The position numbers and the translations under genes were made by a program. DNA of 64,000 bases, taken from NCBI RefSeq assembly GCF_006381105.1, contig NZ_VDET01000002.1:248001-312000 (forward strand), given 5' to 3'. Under the pieces are notes generated by a model. It was given only the letters and a program-made list of their open reading frames with translations, made no database searches and was not told the DNA's origin. Source of the DNA: Flavicella sediminum. GTDB taxonomy: Bacteria > Bacteroidota > Bacteroidia > Flavobacteriales > Flavobacteriaceae. Below are positions 33,748 to 43,242 of this stretch, piece by piece; position 1 is the stretch's first letter; every line of letters starts with the position of its first letter.

Positions 33748-35202
33748 TTATTTTTTTGCTTTTATCAAATTGTTTGGTGTAAAATAAGGTTCATTACCCA
33801 ATGGACGTGTATTTACCCCTCGGTTGCTAGCATCTCCAATATCCATTTTTGCCCATGCTAATTGCATACTCAATTTTTCTACAATTTCTGGATATTGATC
33901 AGAAATATCATGAGTTTCTCCAATATCATCGTCTAAATTATAAAGCATCATTTTAGAAAAAAGGACTCTGTCTTTTGGCGCAATATGAATAGGCCATTTT
34001 TTAAAAGCTATCGACTTTGAATCTAGATTATGCGGTAAATGCAACTTCCATTTCCCCATTCTTACGGCTCGCAACTCTTTGTGTTGGTAATAAAAATACG
34101 GACGTTCTAACTCTTTTGATGTACCATGGAAAATTTCTGATAGATCAAGACCATCAAGCACTCTGTCTGTTGGTTTTTCTGCACCGGCTATTTTTGCGAT
34201 TGTGGGTAACAAATCAATAGTCGCCGTTACCAAGTCGGAAGTTGTACCCGCAGGAACTTTTCCAGGCGCCCTAATAATAAAAGGCACTCGCAAGCCACCT
34301 TCCCAAGCAGAAGTTTTAGCACCTCTCAAAGGAACAGAATGTCCTGCATGCTCTCCTCTAATCCACCACGGACCGTTATCACTTGTAAAAATTACATAGG
34401 TATTTTCATCCAATCCTGTTTCTTTTAGTTTTTTTAAAACACGTCCTACATTATCATCAATTTCTTCAATAACATCTCCGTAAAAACCACCTTGAGATTT
34501 CCCTTTAAACCTCTCTGAAACAGCAAGCAAGGTATGTGGCATGGTATGCGCCAGATACAAAAAAAAGGGTTTTTCAGTATTGCGTTCTATAAAACCAAGA
34601 GCTTCATCGGTATAACGTTCTGTTAAGGTCGACATATCTGCATTCAACTGAACAACTTCCTTATTTCTAAGCAAATGAACCTTAGCATCGTTGCTTGTTG
34701 GTGTAAAGAATGAAAAATCAAATCCTTGATAAAACGGAAGTAAATCTGGATTAAATTTTGCGTGATGATGCCCTGCCAAATCCCATTTACCAATCATTCC
34801 TGTACGATACCCTATAGGTTTTAATACTTCTGCAATCGTTATTTCGCTTAAGGATAATTTTGGATGTGGCGATTCTCCATTGTCATTGCGTGCATTTCTT
34901 AAAGGATAAGACCCAGTCATTAATGCTGCACGTGAAGGCCCACAAACTGTTTGTGCATAGAAGCTTGTAAACCTCATACCTTCAACAGCCATTTTATCAA
35001 TATTTGGTGTTTTAATATCAGGAGAACCAAAACATCCTAGATCACTATACCCTTGGTCATCTGTAAAAATGATTATAAAATTGGGAGTCTTTGAGCGCTC
35101 TTGAGCATAAGAACTATAGAAAAAAACAATCCCTATAAAATAAGTTAATAAACTTAAAACCCTTTGATAACATTTATGCTCTTTTCCCTTTGAATGCACC
35201 AT
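33748..35202 (-). CDS. S1-family sulfatase (FGly Cys87)
   Basis: The 484-residue exported sulfatase has a long N-terminal tail before the signal core (LLTYFIGIVFFYSSYAQ). Motifs are IIIFTDDQGYSDLGCFG, TVCGPSRAALMTGSYP with formylglycine Cys87, GMIGKWDLAGHHH, HTMPHTLLAV, FTSDNGPWW and RMGKWKLHLP. It resembles the sulfatase at 13689-15119 in overall layout (both have FTDDQGY and GCFG), so they may share a subfamily. It is within unit D, eight bases from the next sulfatase gene. Confidence 0.91.
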   Translation of the reverse strand: MVHSKGKEHKCYQRVLSLLTYFIGIVFFYSSYAQERSKTPNFIIIFTDDQGYSDLGCFGSPDIKTPNIDKMAVEGMRFTSFYAQTVCGPSRAALMTGSYPLRNARNDNGESPHPKLSLSEITIAEVLKPIGYRTGMIGKWDLAGHHHAKFNPDLLPFYQGFDFSFFTPTSNDAKVHLLRNKEVVQLNADMSTLTERYTDEALGFIERNTEKPFFLYLAHTMPHTLLAVSERFKGKSQGGFYGDVIEEIDDNVGRVLKKLKETGLDENTYVIFTSDNGPWWIRGEHAGHSVPLRGAKTSAWEGGLRVPFIIRAPGKVPAGTTSDLVTATIDLLPTIAKIAGAEKPTDRVLDGLDLSEIFHGTSKELERPYFYYQHKELRAVRMGKWKLHLPHNLDSKSIAFKKWPIHIAPKDRVLFSKMMLYNLDDDIGETHDISDQYPEIVEKLSMQLAWAKMDIGDASNRGVNTRPLGNEPYFTPNNLIKAKK

Positions 35203-35210
35203 TTTATATT

Positions 35211-36800
35211 TTAATTTACTTCACTACCCCACCAGTCTTTATTTGGTTTCCAATTAGGATCTAACATTCTTTTACGTTGTCTTTCTTGTCCTGGCAATGT
35301 TTTAGTTCTTTGTCTTTCTAACCATTTTGCACGAGCCTTTTCATCCCATTCTGAATCCACTTCAGCATAATGTGTATTCATAGATTTTAACCAATCTAAA
35401 AGCTGTGTTTTCATTTGACTTGCAACTTCTGGATTGCTGGCTGAAAGATCATTACGTTCTCCTATATCGCTATCTAAATCATACAATTCAGCATGTAAAT
35501 CTTCCCAATAATAAATCAATTTCCATTTTCCTTTTCTAATTATAGAACTTGGTTCTCCTCCTTGATTTCCATAATGAGGATAATGCCAATACAAAGGTCT
35601 TTCTTCAATATTCCCTCCTAATAAAAGAGGCTTTAAACTAACACCATCTTTATGCGCCTCTGGTTTTAATGGCAAACCTGACAAATCTAATAATGTTGGA
35701 TATAAATCTACCCCAGATACAGGAACATCCACGCTTGCACTTGCTTGTTTTGCCCAAGGAACGTGAATAAAATAAGGAATTCTAATTCCTCCTTCCCATT
35801 GGTATCCTTTTCCTCCTCTTAAACTTAATTGATTGGTAGAAAAATTATCACCAGAAGTTACCCCCCCATTATCCGAAGTAAAAACAACAATGGTATTTTT
35901 ATCTAAGTTTAAATCTTTTAATGTTTTCATGACGGTTCCTATGGCATCATCTACCTGCTCTACCAAACCTGCGTAAACAGGATTGTCTTGGTATTTTCTT
36001 GCTGGTAAAACACGTTCCATTTCAAAGCCGTTTTCATGGATTCCCATTTTTTCAGCTTTGTTTCTATACTTTGTCCATTTTTCCTTTGTTGTTTGTATTC
36101 CGCTATGAACGGCATAAAAAGAAAGGTAGGCAAGAAATTGGTTATCCTTATTTTTTGTAATAAACTTACTGGTTTCACTTGCCAATTTCATCGACAAATT
36201 CATCCCTTTTTCTTCGGGTATGTTTGGTAAATTTGGATTATTAAATGGTGAAAAATAACCTCCACTTGGACCTCCTGCATGGTTTCCACCAATATTAACA
36301 TCAAAGCCATGATCTGTTGGCAATGATTTTTGTTCTTTACCACCTAAGTGCCATTTACCTGCAAAAAAAGTAGTGTATCCATTTTCTTTAAAAGCTTCTG
36401 CTAAGGTAACCGAACTAGAATCTAAATGATGTCTGAATTCTGGTGGCAACAACTTGGTATAACGTTTACGCTCTTTCCATGCTTGCCCACTATTTCTTTT
36501 CCCTTCAAATTGTGTAATTCCGTGTCTGGCAGGATTTTGACCTGTCATTAAACTTGCTCTAGAAGGGCTACATACGGTACAGGCTGCATAACCATTTGTA
36601 AAAACAGTTCCTGAATTTGCTATTTTGTCAATGTTTGGAGTTTCATAATATGCACTCCCCATAACACTTAAATCGGCATAGCCCAAATCGTCTACTAGTA
36701 TAAATAATACATTGGGTTTGCTCACAACAGTTTCCTCTTTCTTGTTTTTACAAGACATACAAAGAAGTACAACAACTACTGAATAAAATATTTTTTTCAT
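35211..36800 (-). CDS. S1-family sulfatase, lipoprotein (FGly Cys77)
   Basis: The 529-residue lipoprotein (VVVLLCMSC, cysteine 17) has LFILVDDLGYADLS, CTVCSPSRASLMTGQNP with formylglycine Cys77, FFAGKWHLGGKEQK, SFYAVHSGIQ, FTSDNGGVTSG and RKGKWKLIYYWED. The C-terminal tail is extended and very basic (RAKWLERQRTKTLPGQERQR in pieces). It lies four bases after GH97, so both are co-translated. The type with 'SFYAVHSGIQTTKEKWTKY' differs from the other seven in the window. Confidence 0.91.
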   Translation of the reverse strand: MKKIFYSVVVVLLCMSCKNKKEETVVSKPNVLFILVDDLGYADLSVMGSAYYETPNIDKIANSGTVFTNGYAACTVCSPSRASLMTGQNPARHGITQFEGKRNSGQAWKERKRYTKLLPPEFRHHLDSSSVTLAEAFKENGYTTFFAGKWHLGGKEQKSLPTDHGFDVNIGGNHAGGPSGGYFSPFNNPNLPNIPEEKGMNLSMKLASETSKFITKNKDNQFLAYLSFYAVHSGIQTTKEKWTKYRNKAEKMGIHENGFEMERVLPARKYQDNPVYAGLVEQVDDAIGTVMKTLKDLNLDKNTIVVFTSDNGGVTSGDNFSTNQLSLRGGKGYQWEGGIRIPYFIHVPWAKQASASVDVPVSGVDLYPTLLDLSGLPLKPEAHKDGVSLKPLLLGGNIEERPLYWHYPHYGNQGGEPSSIIRKGKWKLIYYWEDLHAELYDLDSDIGERNDLSASNPEVASQMKTQLLDWLKSMNTHYAEVDSEWDEKARAKWLERQRTKTLPGQERQRKRMLDPNWKPNKDWWGSEVN

Positions 36801-36804
36801 AATG

Positions 36805-38736
36805 CTAATTTAATTCTGGTCTAACCCACATACAATGTCCACCTCCAGGTGCCATGGTAATATTTATGATAGCTCCTTTTTTTACTTTTCCTGTTCTTAT
36901 GCTGTACTCCTCAGGATTTGTCATTCCATGGGTTTCTTTGGTATCTTCATAATAGCTAACCGTATACGTTTTTCCTTCAGTTAAGAAATCAAAATTGACA
37001 GCTAGAGACGTTCCTTTTTTACTGGCAACAGAGCCAATAAACCATTCTTCACCAAATCTTCTTGCTGTAGAAATATGATCGTCAATTTTACTACTTAAAA
37101 CTTGACTTTCATCCCATTTCCCAACAGGTAATTTTTGAATAAACTCGAAAAGATCTGCTTTTTTGTTATAGGACTCTGGTGCATCTGGAAGACAAACTAA
37201 ACCACTATGAATAACCAATGTTCTTGCAGCTTCTGAAACTACTGTTGAGAAATAGGTGTTTTTCTTTTTAGGTCCTTTTAATCGATCTCCTTTATTAATA
37301 CCTATTAAATCGAAGTTTCCATTGTTCATATCTAAAGGCCCTTGAATTGCATTGATCAGCGCCATTTTGATAAAAGTTTCTGGCGTAAACGCTTTTCTTG
37401 AATCTTGCTGGGCATGGCAATATTCTCTAGTTATTGCATTTGGAAATGTTCTTTCCATTCCTGTAAAAGGAACTGGCGAATCATGAAAATCTACCAATAA
37501 ATGATTTTTTGCACTTTGCTGAATTGCATCACTTGTAAAAGAAACGTTATTCCCCATAAAGCCATATTTAATTCCACTCATTCCTAACGACTCGAAATAA
37601 GAAAACAAGCCTTCGTCGCCAAAACTACCTTTATGCCTATCGTAATAAAGGATCAGTTTTACCTCCTTTGTTTTCGCATATTTAGAAACCTTTTCAAGAT
37701 CTAATTTTTCTGTAATTTCAAAATGACCTTTCGTCACTTTTGTAAACCAATGTGCATCAATTAAAAAATATTCTATTCCTTTTTTCGCGGCAAAATCAAT
37801 AAATCTTAGGTAACTTTCTGTGTCTACGCCGTAAACAAAACCATCTTCAGTTTTGTAATCGTGTACTCTCCAATCCCAAAGTGCTTTTCCTGGCTCAATC
37901 CAAGAAGGATCTTCAATTTGATTAGGAGTTGCTAAATTCAAAGGCACTGTATTGGTTACTAAATCTCCTATTTTTTCTTCTACCAAAATAACACGCCATG
38001 GCGTTGTAACTTTACTGCCTTTCAGTTTTGTTTTGTTTTCAGAAACCAATAAATTTTTAGCTTTAGCATACTTGAATTTTATGGTTCCAAATTCTGGCGC
38101 CACAAATAAATCAGATTCCAATAATGACAAATACGACTTCTCTGAGTTATGAATAACCAAAGGCGTCAGTAATCGTGGTTGTTTTTTAAACGTCGTTAAA
38201 TTTTCAATAGAAATGGGTCCTAAAGGCGGATTCTCTCCGTTTGGAGAATACAATTCATCCCTATTATTCAAATTGTATTCGCAATAAAAAACAGCTTCTG
38301 CTCCTTCCTTAAATCCTTCCAACTCATATCGAATTCCAATTCCATCATTAAATACGCGTAGGTATAATTTTGCAGTTGTATGTTCTAGTGACAAATCAAA
38401 AACCAGTTCGTTATATTCATTTTTAATTTCACTAAACTGCCCCCAAACAGGCTGCCATGAATTATTTTCAGAATTTAAAACATGGCTATTGATTTTTGTT
38501 TGCACTCCTGGTAAAATAGAAAACTTGGAGGCTGCTATTAATTCTTTTCCATTTTTAATTAAAGTATAAGTTAATTGCCCTTTTTCATTTTTCAATACAA
38601 GATTCACTTCCCCATTTGGCGACTTTACCGAAAAGTCTGTAGCATTTTTAGAACAAGCACTGATCGCTAAAAAGACAAGAAGCATTATTAAGTTGGCAAT
38701 TAATTTTATAGGCCGAAACCCTTTTTTTTCTTTCAT
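36805..38736 (-). CDS. GH97 glycoside hydrolase, lipoprotein
   Basis: The 643-residue lipoprotein (VFLAISAC, cysteine about 28) shows the GH97 order: beta-super-sandwich (about 33-285) beginning FSVKSPNGEVNLVLKNEKGQL, then a TIM barrel (about 290-560) with FAAKKGIEYFLIDAHWF, LILYYDRH, GIKYGFMG, LLVDFHDSPVPFTGMERTFPN and REYCHAQQ, then a C-terminal sandwich ending GGGHCMWVRPELN. GH97 includes inverting alpha-glucosidases and retaining alpha-galactosidases. The motif V-D-F-H-D-S-P-V-P-F lies where inverting members have AHEP-type Glu and retaining ones a small residue, so mechanism cannot be called. It is in unit D between two sulfatases. Confidence 0.88.
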   Translation of the reverse strand: MKEKKGFRPIKLIANLIMLLVFLAISACSKNATDFSVKSPNGEVNLVLKNEKGQLTYTLIKNGKELIAASKFSILPGVQTKINSHVLNSENNSWQPVWGQFSEIKNEYNELVFDLSLEHTTAKLYLRVFNDGIGIRYELEGFKEGAEAVFYCEYNLNNRDELYSPNGENPPLGPISIENLTTFKKQPRLLTPLVIHNSEKSYLSLLESDLFVAPEFGTIKFKYAKAKNLLVSENKTKLKGSKVTTPWRVILVEEKIGDLVTNTVPLNLATPNQIEDPSWIEPGKALWDWRVHDYKTEDGFVYGVDTESYLRFIDFAAKKGIEYFLIDAHWFTKVTKGHFEITEKLDLEKVSKYAKTKEVKLILYYDRHKGSFGDEGLFSYFESLGMSGIKYGFMGNNVSFTSDAIQQSAKNHLLVDFHDSPVPFTGMERTFPNAITREYCHAQQDSRKAFTPETFIKMALINAIQGPLDMNNGNFDLIGINKGDRLKGPKKKNTYFSTVVSEAARTLVIHSGLVCLPDAPESYNKKADLFEFIQKLPVGKWDESQVLSSKIDDHISTARRFGEEWFIGSVASKKGTSLAVNFDFLTEGKTYTVSYYEDTKETHGMTNPEEYSIRTGKVKKGAIINITMAPGGGHCMWVRPELN

Positions 38737-38790
38737 TTTAATTTATTTAAACTTTATTAAAAATCTTTATTCGTTTTATAAAAAAGCAGC

Positions 38791-40299
38791 CTACTTATTG
38801 CTATAACCTTGTGCTTGGTTCTGTTCTAAAAGATGTGTCAATTCTGCTACAATTTCAGGATGCATTTTGTAAACATTATTTTTTTCTTCTGGATCCTTTT
38901 CCATGTCATATAAAGTACCTGGTGCTTCATTTTCTTTTGGATAGGTTAACTTTGGCTTTGTAAATCCACCTGAACCTAGGTTAGGCGTAAATTTCCACTT
39001 CCCTTTTCTTATAGCAAACATACCACTTAATGAATGGTGTACTATGGCTGGTCTAATTGGCGATTCAACAGAAGAAACATAAGCTGGCCAAAGGTTGTAA
39101 CTATCTTCAGCACCATTATCTTGCAATGGTTTATTTAACATTCCTGAAATACTTGCCAACAAATCTGTAGTACACATGGTTTGATTGGACTGCAATCCTG
39201 CAGGAATTACCCCTGACCATTTTGCAATATAAGGCACTCTATGTCCACCATCATAAATATCGGCTTTTTGTCCTTTGAAAATATAATTTGCACGATGCGC
39301 ATACTTTTTTCTGTCTTCAGGTTTCCAATGAGAACCATTGTCAGAAGTTACAATAATTAAAGTATTGTCTATTTTACCGGCTCTTTCTAAAGCCTCAACA
39401 ACGGCACCCACTGCATCATCAACCATACCAACAAAATCGCCATAACGACCTGCTTTGGAAGAACCAACGGCTTTACCAACCGGCAACCAAGGTGTGTGAG
39501 GTGCTGTTAACGGAAAATAGATAAAGAAAGGGGTCGTATCCTCCTTTTTACCATCAATATATGCTGTTGTTTTTTTTGTAATATTATCCAATACTTCTTC
39601 AAACACAAAACTTGGCGCCTTTTCTCCTGCTCTCCAAAAAATACCACGTCCTTCTTTGTTTTGGTTTTTCCCTTTTGTTTGTTCTGTAGGCAATTCAACC
39701 GCTCTTCCATTTTCTATATATACATATGGCGGCATATCTAAAGAAGCTGGAATTATATAAGAATAATCAAATCCTAAGGCATTAGGCCCTTTTATTTTCT
39801 TGTTAAAATCTACATTGCTATCACTTCCATTTTTGGAACCTATTGGTTTATTTGAATCCTTTGCCGACATCCCCAAACCTAAATGCCATTTTCCAATACA
39901 GGCGGTTGTGTAACCATTACTTCTAAGATACGAAGCAACTGTTGGCCTAGTTTCTTCTATTAATGGCACATCATATCCGTACAAAACTCCTTTTTTCAAT
40001 CGACTTCTCCAAGCGTACCTACCTGTTAATATTCCATACCTTGTAGGTGTACAAACCGATGAATTTGTGTGTGCATTTGTAAAATGAACACCCTCTTTTA
40101 TTATTTGATCCATATGAGGTGTTTGAATTCCTGAATTTGGATTTAAAGCTGAAATATCGCCATAGCCCATATCATCTGCCAAAATGTAAACAATATTTGG
40201 TGAATTATTTACTACGGAATTCTTTACTTTCTTTGCCTCTTTTTGCGTTTGACATGAGGTTGCTATTAGTAAGATGAAAAATAATCTTAATGCATTCAT
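38791..40299 (-). CDS. S1-family sulfatase, lipoprotein, CTPTR type (FGly Cys83)
   Basis: The 502-residue lipoprotein (FFILLIATSC, cysteine 16) has VYILADDMGYGDISALNPNSG, SVCTPTRYGILTGRYAWRSR with formylglycine Cys83, CIGKWHLGLGMS, PLTAPHTPWLP, VTSDNGSHWKPED and RKGKWKFTPNLG. The CTPTRYG[IM]LTGRYxWRS signature is shared in part with the sulfatase at 57471-59000 (CTPSRYAMLTGMYPWKN), so the two form one subgroup in the window. It lies 25 bases after the 42928 gene. Confidence 0.92.
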   Translation of the reverse strand: MNALRLFFILLIATSCQTQKEAKKVKNSVVNNSPNIVYILADDMGYGDISALNPNSGIQTPHMDQIIKEGVHFTNAHTNSSVCTPTRYGILTGRYAWRSRLKKGVLYGYDVPLIEETRPTVASYLRSNGYTTACIGKWHLGLGMSAKDSNKPIGSKNGSDSNVDFNKKIKGPNALGFDYSYIIPASLDMPPYVYIENGRAVELPTEQTKGKNQNKEGRGIFWRAGEKAPSFVFEEVLDNITKKTTAYIDGKKEDTTPFFIYFPLTAPHTPWLPVGKAVGSSKAGRYGDFVGMVDDAVGAVVEALERAGKIDNTLIIVTSDNGSHWKPEDRKKYAHRANYIFKGQKADIYDGGHRVPYIAKWSGVIPAGLQSNQTMCTTDLLASISGMLNKPLQDNGAEDSYNLWPAYVSSVESPIRPAIVHHSLSGMFAIRKGKWKFTPNLGSGGFTKPKLTYPKENEAPGTLYDMEKDPEEKNNVYKMHPEIVAELTHLLEQNQAQGYSNK

Positions 40300-40324
40300 T
40301 ATTTGAAACTATTTTATATTGAAA

Positions 40325-42928
40325 TTAATCTGTTTGAATATTTTTATTTGGCAATTTGCTAAAAAACCTTTTCCCTTTTGTTTGAATAAATGCTTTTACC
40401 GCATATTTTGATTTTTTAGCCAATTCGGTATACGGAACAAATACCTCAAATGCTTTGCTATTTAACGACATGTTTTTTCCTTTTATCAGTTGCTCCTCTA
40501 CCGTTAAATAGGAAATATTTTCTATTTTCAAGCCATAAGAATAATCGCCGTGTACTACAATATTTTTAAATTCCACCTGAAACAAAAATCCATCGGCTTT
40601 CTTTTCAATGGATACAATGTCAATATTATACTTTTCATCCTGACTGTAAAGCGTAGCTATATTTGGATAAAAATTACTTTCACCTGCTGAAGTTTCTGCT
40701 TTTACGGTATAAAAATAAACTTTATCCTTAACCGCTTCTGTATCTTTAAAAAATGGTTTCTTAATACCACTCTCTATTTTTTGGAAGACATGCGGTGCAT
40801 CTCCTCTGTATACATTATAGCTAGTTCCAGGGTGAACGGAATCCTGTTCCTTCCATTTTACATCTACACTTCCTTCTGAATTTCTAATGGCCGAAATATT
40901 TCTTGGACTAAATGGAACTTTTTCAGAAAGTACCAACGTGTGTTCTTTAGAAAACTTGCTATTTCCTTTACCGTTATAAGCAGCTACTGAAAATTGATAA
41001 GGAATGTTGTACTGCAAACCTTCCACTCTATAACCAAATACATTGTTCGCTTTTACTAAAGTGGTTTTTCCTGTATTTTTATTGATATATTTTAACAGAT
41101 ATCCAGAACTATTTGGCACACTTTTCCAAAACAGAGTAGCCGTCGTATTTCTTCTTGAAGTTTTAAATATTTCTGGCTGACTAGGAGCTGTATTTTTTAA
41201 TTGAATTTGATTCGAAAACTCACTTTTTCCTTGTTTATTTTCTGCAATCATTTTAAAATAATACTTCTCTCCTTTTTTTAATTCATCAATTTTCAAACTA
41301 GTTCCCAAGCCAGCATCTACTGTTACTTGATTCTTTAATTTCTTTGACTCTTCACCATAATAAATAGTGTAAGAACTTACATTTTCAATTCCCCCCCAGG
41401 TTAACTGAATACTTTCCGCTAACACTTCTCCTTTGTAAATAATTGGAGTTGCAGGTTTTGTATGGTTTTGGGTTGGCCATTTAGCTACAGACACACTAAA
41501 AGGAAGAATGTTTAGTTTTCCCTTATTAAAAATCTCCTTTTGAATTTCTGTATTTTTTACACCTAAGGAATCGGCAGTTATATAATTTACCCTTAGGTCT
41601 TTTTGCAAGGAAATTCCATCAATAGAAATTTGAAATTCTCTGGTCATTGCTGTTCTATTGGTTACTACCAAATAATCAAAACCATTAATTCCTCTATAGG
41701 CTTGTGCAAAACAACCGTCCTCAACCCTTTTTTTCAATCCAGGTGCTTTAAAACCGTTTGAAATAGAGCTGTTAAAAATAAAATCAGCTTGGTTGGTGAC
41801 TTCATGATAAATTTCAAAGGCTTTTCCTTCTAATGTTTTAGAAATCCCTGTCGGAATGCTATCCGTATTTAAAGAAACTCCCTGTTCAAAGGCTGCTTCA
41901 ATTTGCTTGTTTATATTTTTTTTAGGTCCGTATTTACTACTCACCTCATGCGCCCCTACATACCAGGTATTTGTATGATTTAGCTGACGCATTATATATT
42001 CAATATTATAAATGCTTGAATAAATTCCGTTCAACGGTTTATTCCATACCCCAAACTCCGTAATTACCATCGGCACATTTTTCCAAGTATAGTTTTCAAT
42101 TTCTTTCATTGCCTTTGGCGAAGTTGCTTCTAAAAGTTTGGTATTCGCCCTTTTGTAAGCATTGCTTTGACTTTCCTTTTTACCCGTATGTGGCGCATAG
42201 GAATGTTTAGAAAATACGTTCCAATAGGCACCATTTTCTTTTTGGTAGGAATTGATTTCTTTCATAAATCCCCAAATACCATCCCAAGTATTATTTAAAG
42301 TCAAAAAGGCTTCCGGAAAAATTTCTTTTATGGCATCCGCATGCGGTTTCATTTTTGCTGCATAATCGTAACCACTATTCCACCAATAACGTTCTCTATG
42401 TGGCACATAAAAATAAGGTTCGTTACAAAATTGCCAAGTAGCCACTTCTATATGATTGTTTTTGCAAAATCTAGCCAACTCTCGAGTCATTTCTGGAGTT
42501 TCGGAAAAACCATTGATCGTAACAATTAGCTTTCCATTAATTTCACTCAACAAATCGTACAAATCAATAATGCGATGTGGTCCTTTTATTTCTGTAAATC
42601 GATAACCTTTTAGATATTGTTTAGGATGTTCAAACATCATGGCATAATCTATATCATACTGCCCCGTAGCACTACTAAAAGCATCTCCCATGGTACCCGA
42701 AAAATAACGCAACCAACCTGGTTTTAATTGATGAACCGCCTCTCTAAAATCTGGATGTAAATAACTCCAACTTTTATCTGCAATTCGAACATTAAATCCA
42801 CTAGCACCTATTTTTATTTCATGACCGTTTTTTGTATCAATGTTTATTAGGCCTTTGTTTTCTTGTGCATAAGAAAGCTGTAAAAACAAAACGACAAAAA
42901 GCAATAAAAAAGGTTTTCTATTATTCAT
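40325..42928 (-). CDS. Clan GH-A hydrolase with C-terminal Fn3 modules, secreted
   Basis: The 867-residue protein has a signal peptide ending LSYAQ. A TIM barrel (about 25-400) shows LKPGWLRYFSGTMGDA, GKLIVTINGFSETPE, VATWQFCNEPYFY with Glu170 as acid/base, FSKHSYAPHTG and MVITEFGVWNKP with Glu291 as nucleophile. A beta-sandwich (about 400-490) follows. Two to three fibronectin type III modules (about 495-770; GLGTSLKIDELKKGEKYYFK and AVKDKVYFYTVKAETSAGES in pieces) and a last beta domain make up the tail. It has no T9SS tail. GH39/GH51/GH79 relatives share the layout, but the family is undecided. It is the first gene of unit D with an operator at 43066-43094. Confidence 0.75.
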   Translation of the reverse strand: MNNRKPFLLLFVVLFLQLSYAQENKGLINIDTKNGHEIKIGASGFNVRIADKSWSYLHPDFREAVHQLKPGWLRYFSGTMGDAFSSATGQYDIDYAMMFEHPKQYLKGYRFTEIKGPHRIIDLYDLLSEINGKLIVTINGFSETPEMTRELARFCKNNHIEVATWQFCNEPYFYVPHRERYWWNSGYDYAAKMKPHADAIKEIFPEAFLTLNNTWDGIWGFMKEINSYQKENGAYWNVFSKHSYAPHTGKKESQSNAYKRANTKLLEATSPKAMKEIENYTWKNVPMVITEFGVWNKPLNGIYSSIYNIEYIMRQLNHTNTWYVGAHEVSSKYGPKKNINKQIEAAFEQGVSLNTDSIPTGISKTLEGKAFEIYHEVTNQADFIFNSSISNGFKAPGLKKRVEDGCFAQAYRGINGFDYLVVTNRTAMTREFQISIDGISLQKDLRVNYITADSLGVKNTEIQKEIFNKGKLNILPFSVSVAKWPTQNHTKPATPIIYKGEVLAESIQLTWGGIENVSSYTIYYGEESKKLKNQVTVDAGLGTSLKIDELKKGEKYYFKMIAENKQGKSEFSNQIQLKNTAPSQPEIFKTSRRNTTATLFWKSVPNSSGYLLKYINKNTGKTTLVKANNVFGYRVEGLQYNIPYQFSVAAYNGKGNSKFSKEHTLVLSEKVPFSPRNISAIRNSEGSVDVKWKEQDSVHPGTSYNVYRGDAPHVFQKIESGIKKPFFKDTEAVKDKVYFYTVKAETSAGESNFYPNIATLYSQDEKYNIDIVSIEKKADGFLFQVEFKNIVVHGDYSYGLKIENISYLTVEEQLIKGKNMSLNSKAFEVFVPYTELAKKSKYAVKAFIQTKGKRFFSKLPNKNIQTD

Positions 42929-43036
42929 TTTTCTTTGATTTATATTTTTTAACTTCTGCTAAAAACAACTAAGGGGTCGTACAATTATATTTAAAACACT
43001 TTTCATAAAAAACCTAAATCATCCCTTATGATATTT

Positions 43037-43094
43037 CAAAATTAACGACTTTAATCAAAATATAATTCTCATTTGACACCTCTAAATGTTGCAC
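43037..43094 (-). promoter_or_regulatory. Promoter and operator of unit D
   Basis: On the - strand the -7 box TAATTTTG (43044-43037) matches consensus. On the + strand TTCTCATTTGACACC starts at 43066 and the TGTTGCA core lies at 43087-43093. Distances from the box (29 and 50 bases) equal those at units A, B and C. A near palindrome ACTTCTAAGAAGT at 43148-43160 is unexplained. The rest of 42929-43181 holds nothing else clear. Confidence 0.7.
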
Positions 43095-43181
43095 AAAACC
43101 TAAACAGGCATAAAAGGAAGACTTCTTTTTTCTTCGCGTAAAACCTGACTTCTAAGAAGTTACAAACACTTCAATTTTGAC

Positions 43182-43215
43182 ACAAAAAAAACAGCACCTA
43201 CCAAGGATGCTGTTC
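43182..43215 (-). terminator. Intrinsic terminator after unit C
   Basis: On the - strand the stem AACAGCA-TCC / GG-TGCTGTT (43214-43205 with 43198-43190) has a six-base loop and is followed by eight T. It lies about 28 bases after the stop at 43243. Confidence 0.88.
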
Positions 43216-43242
43216 TCTTAAATTAACTTAAAACTACTAAAA

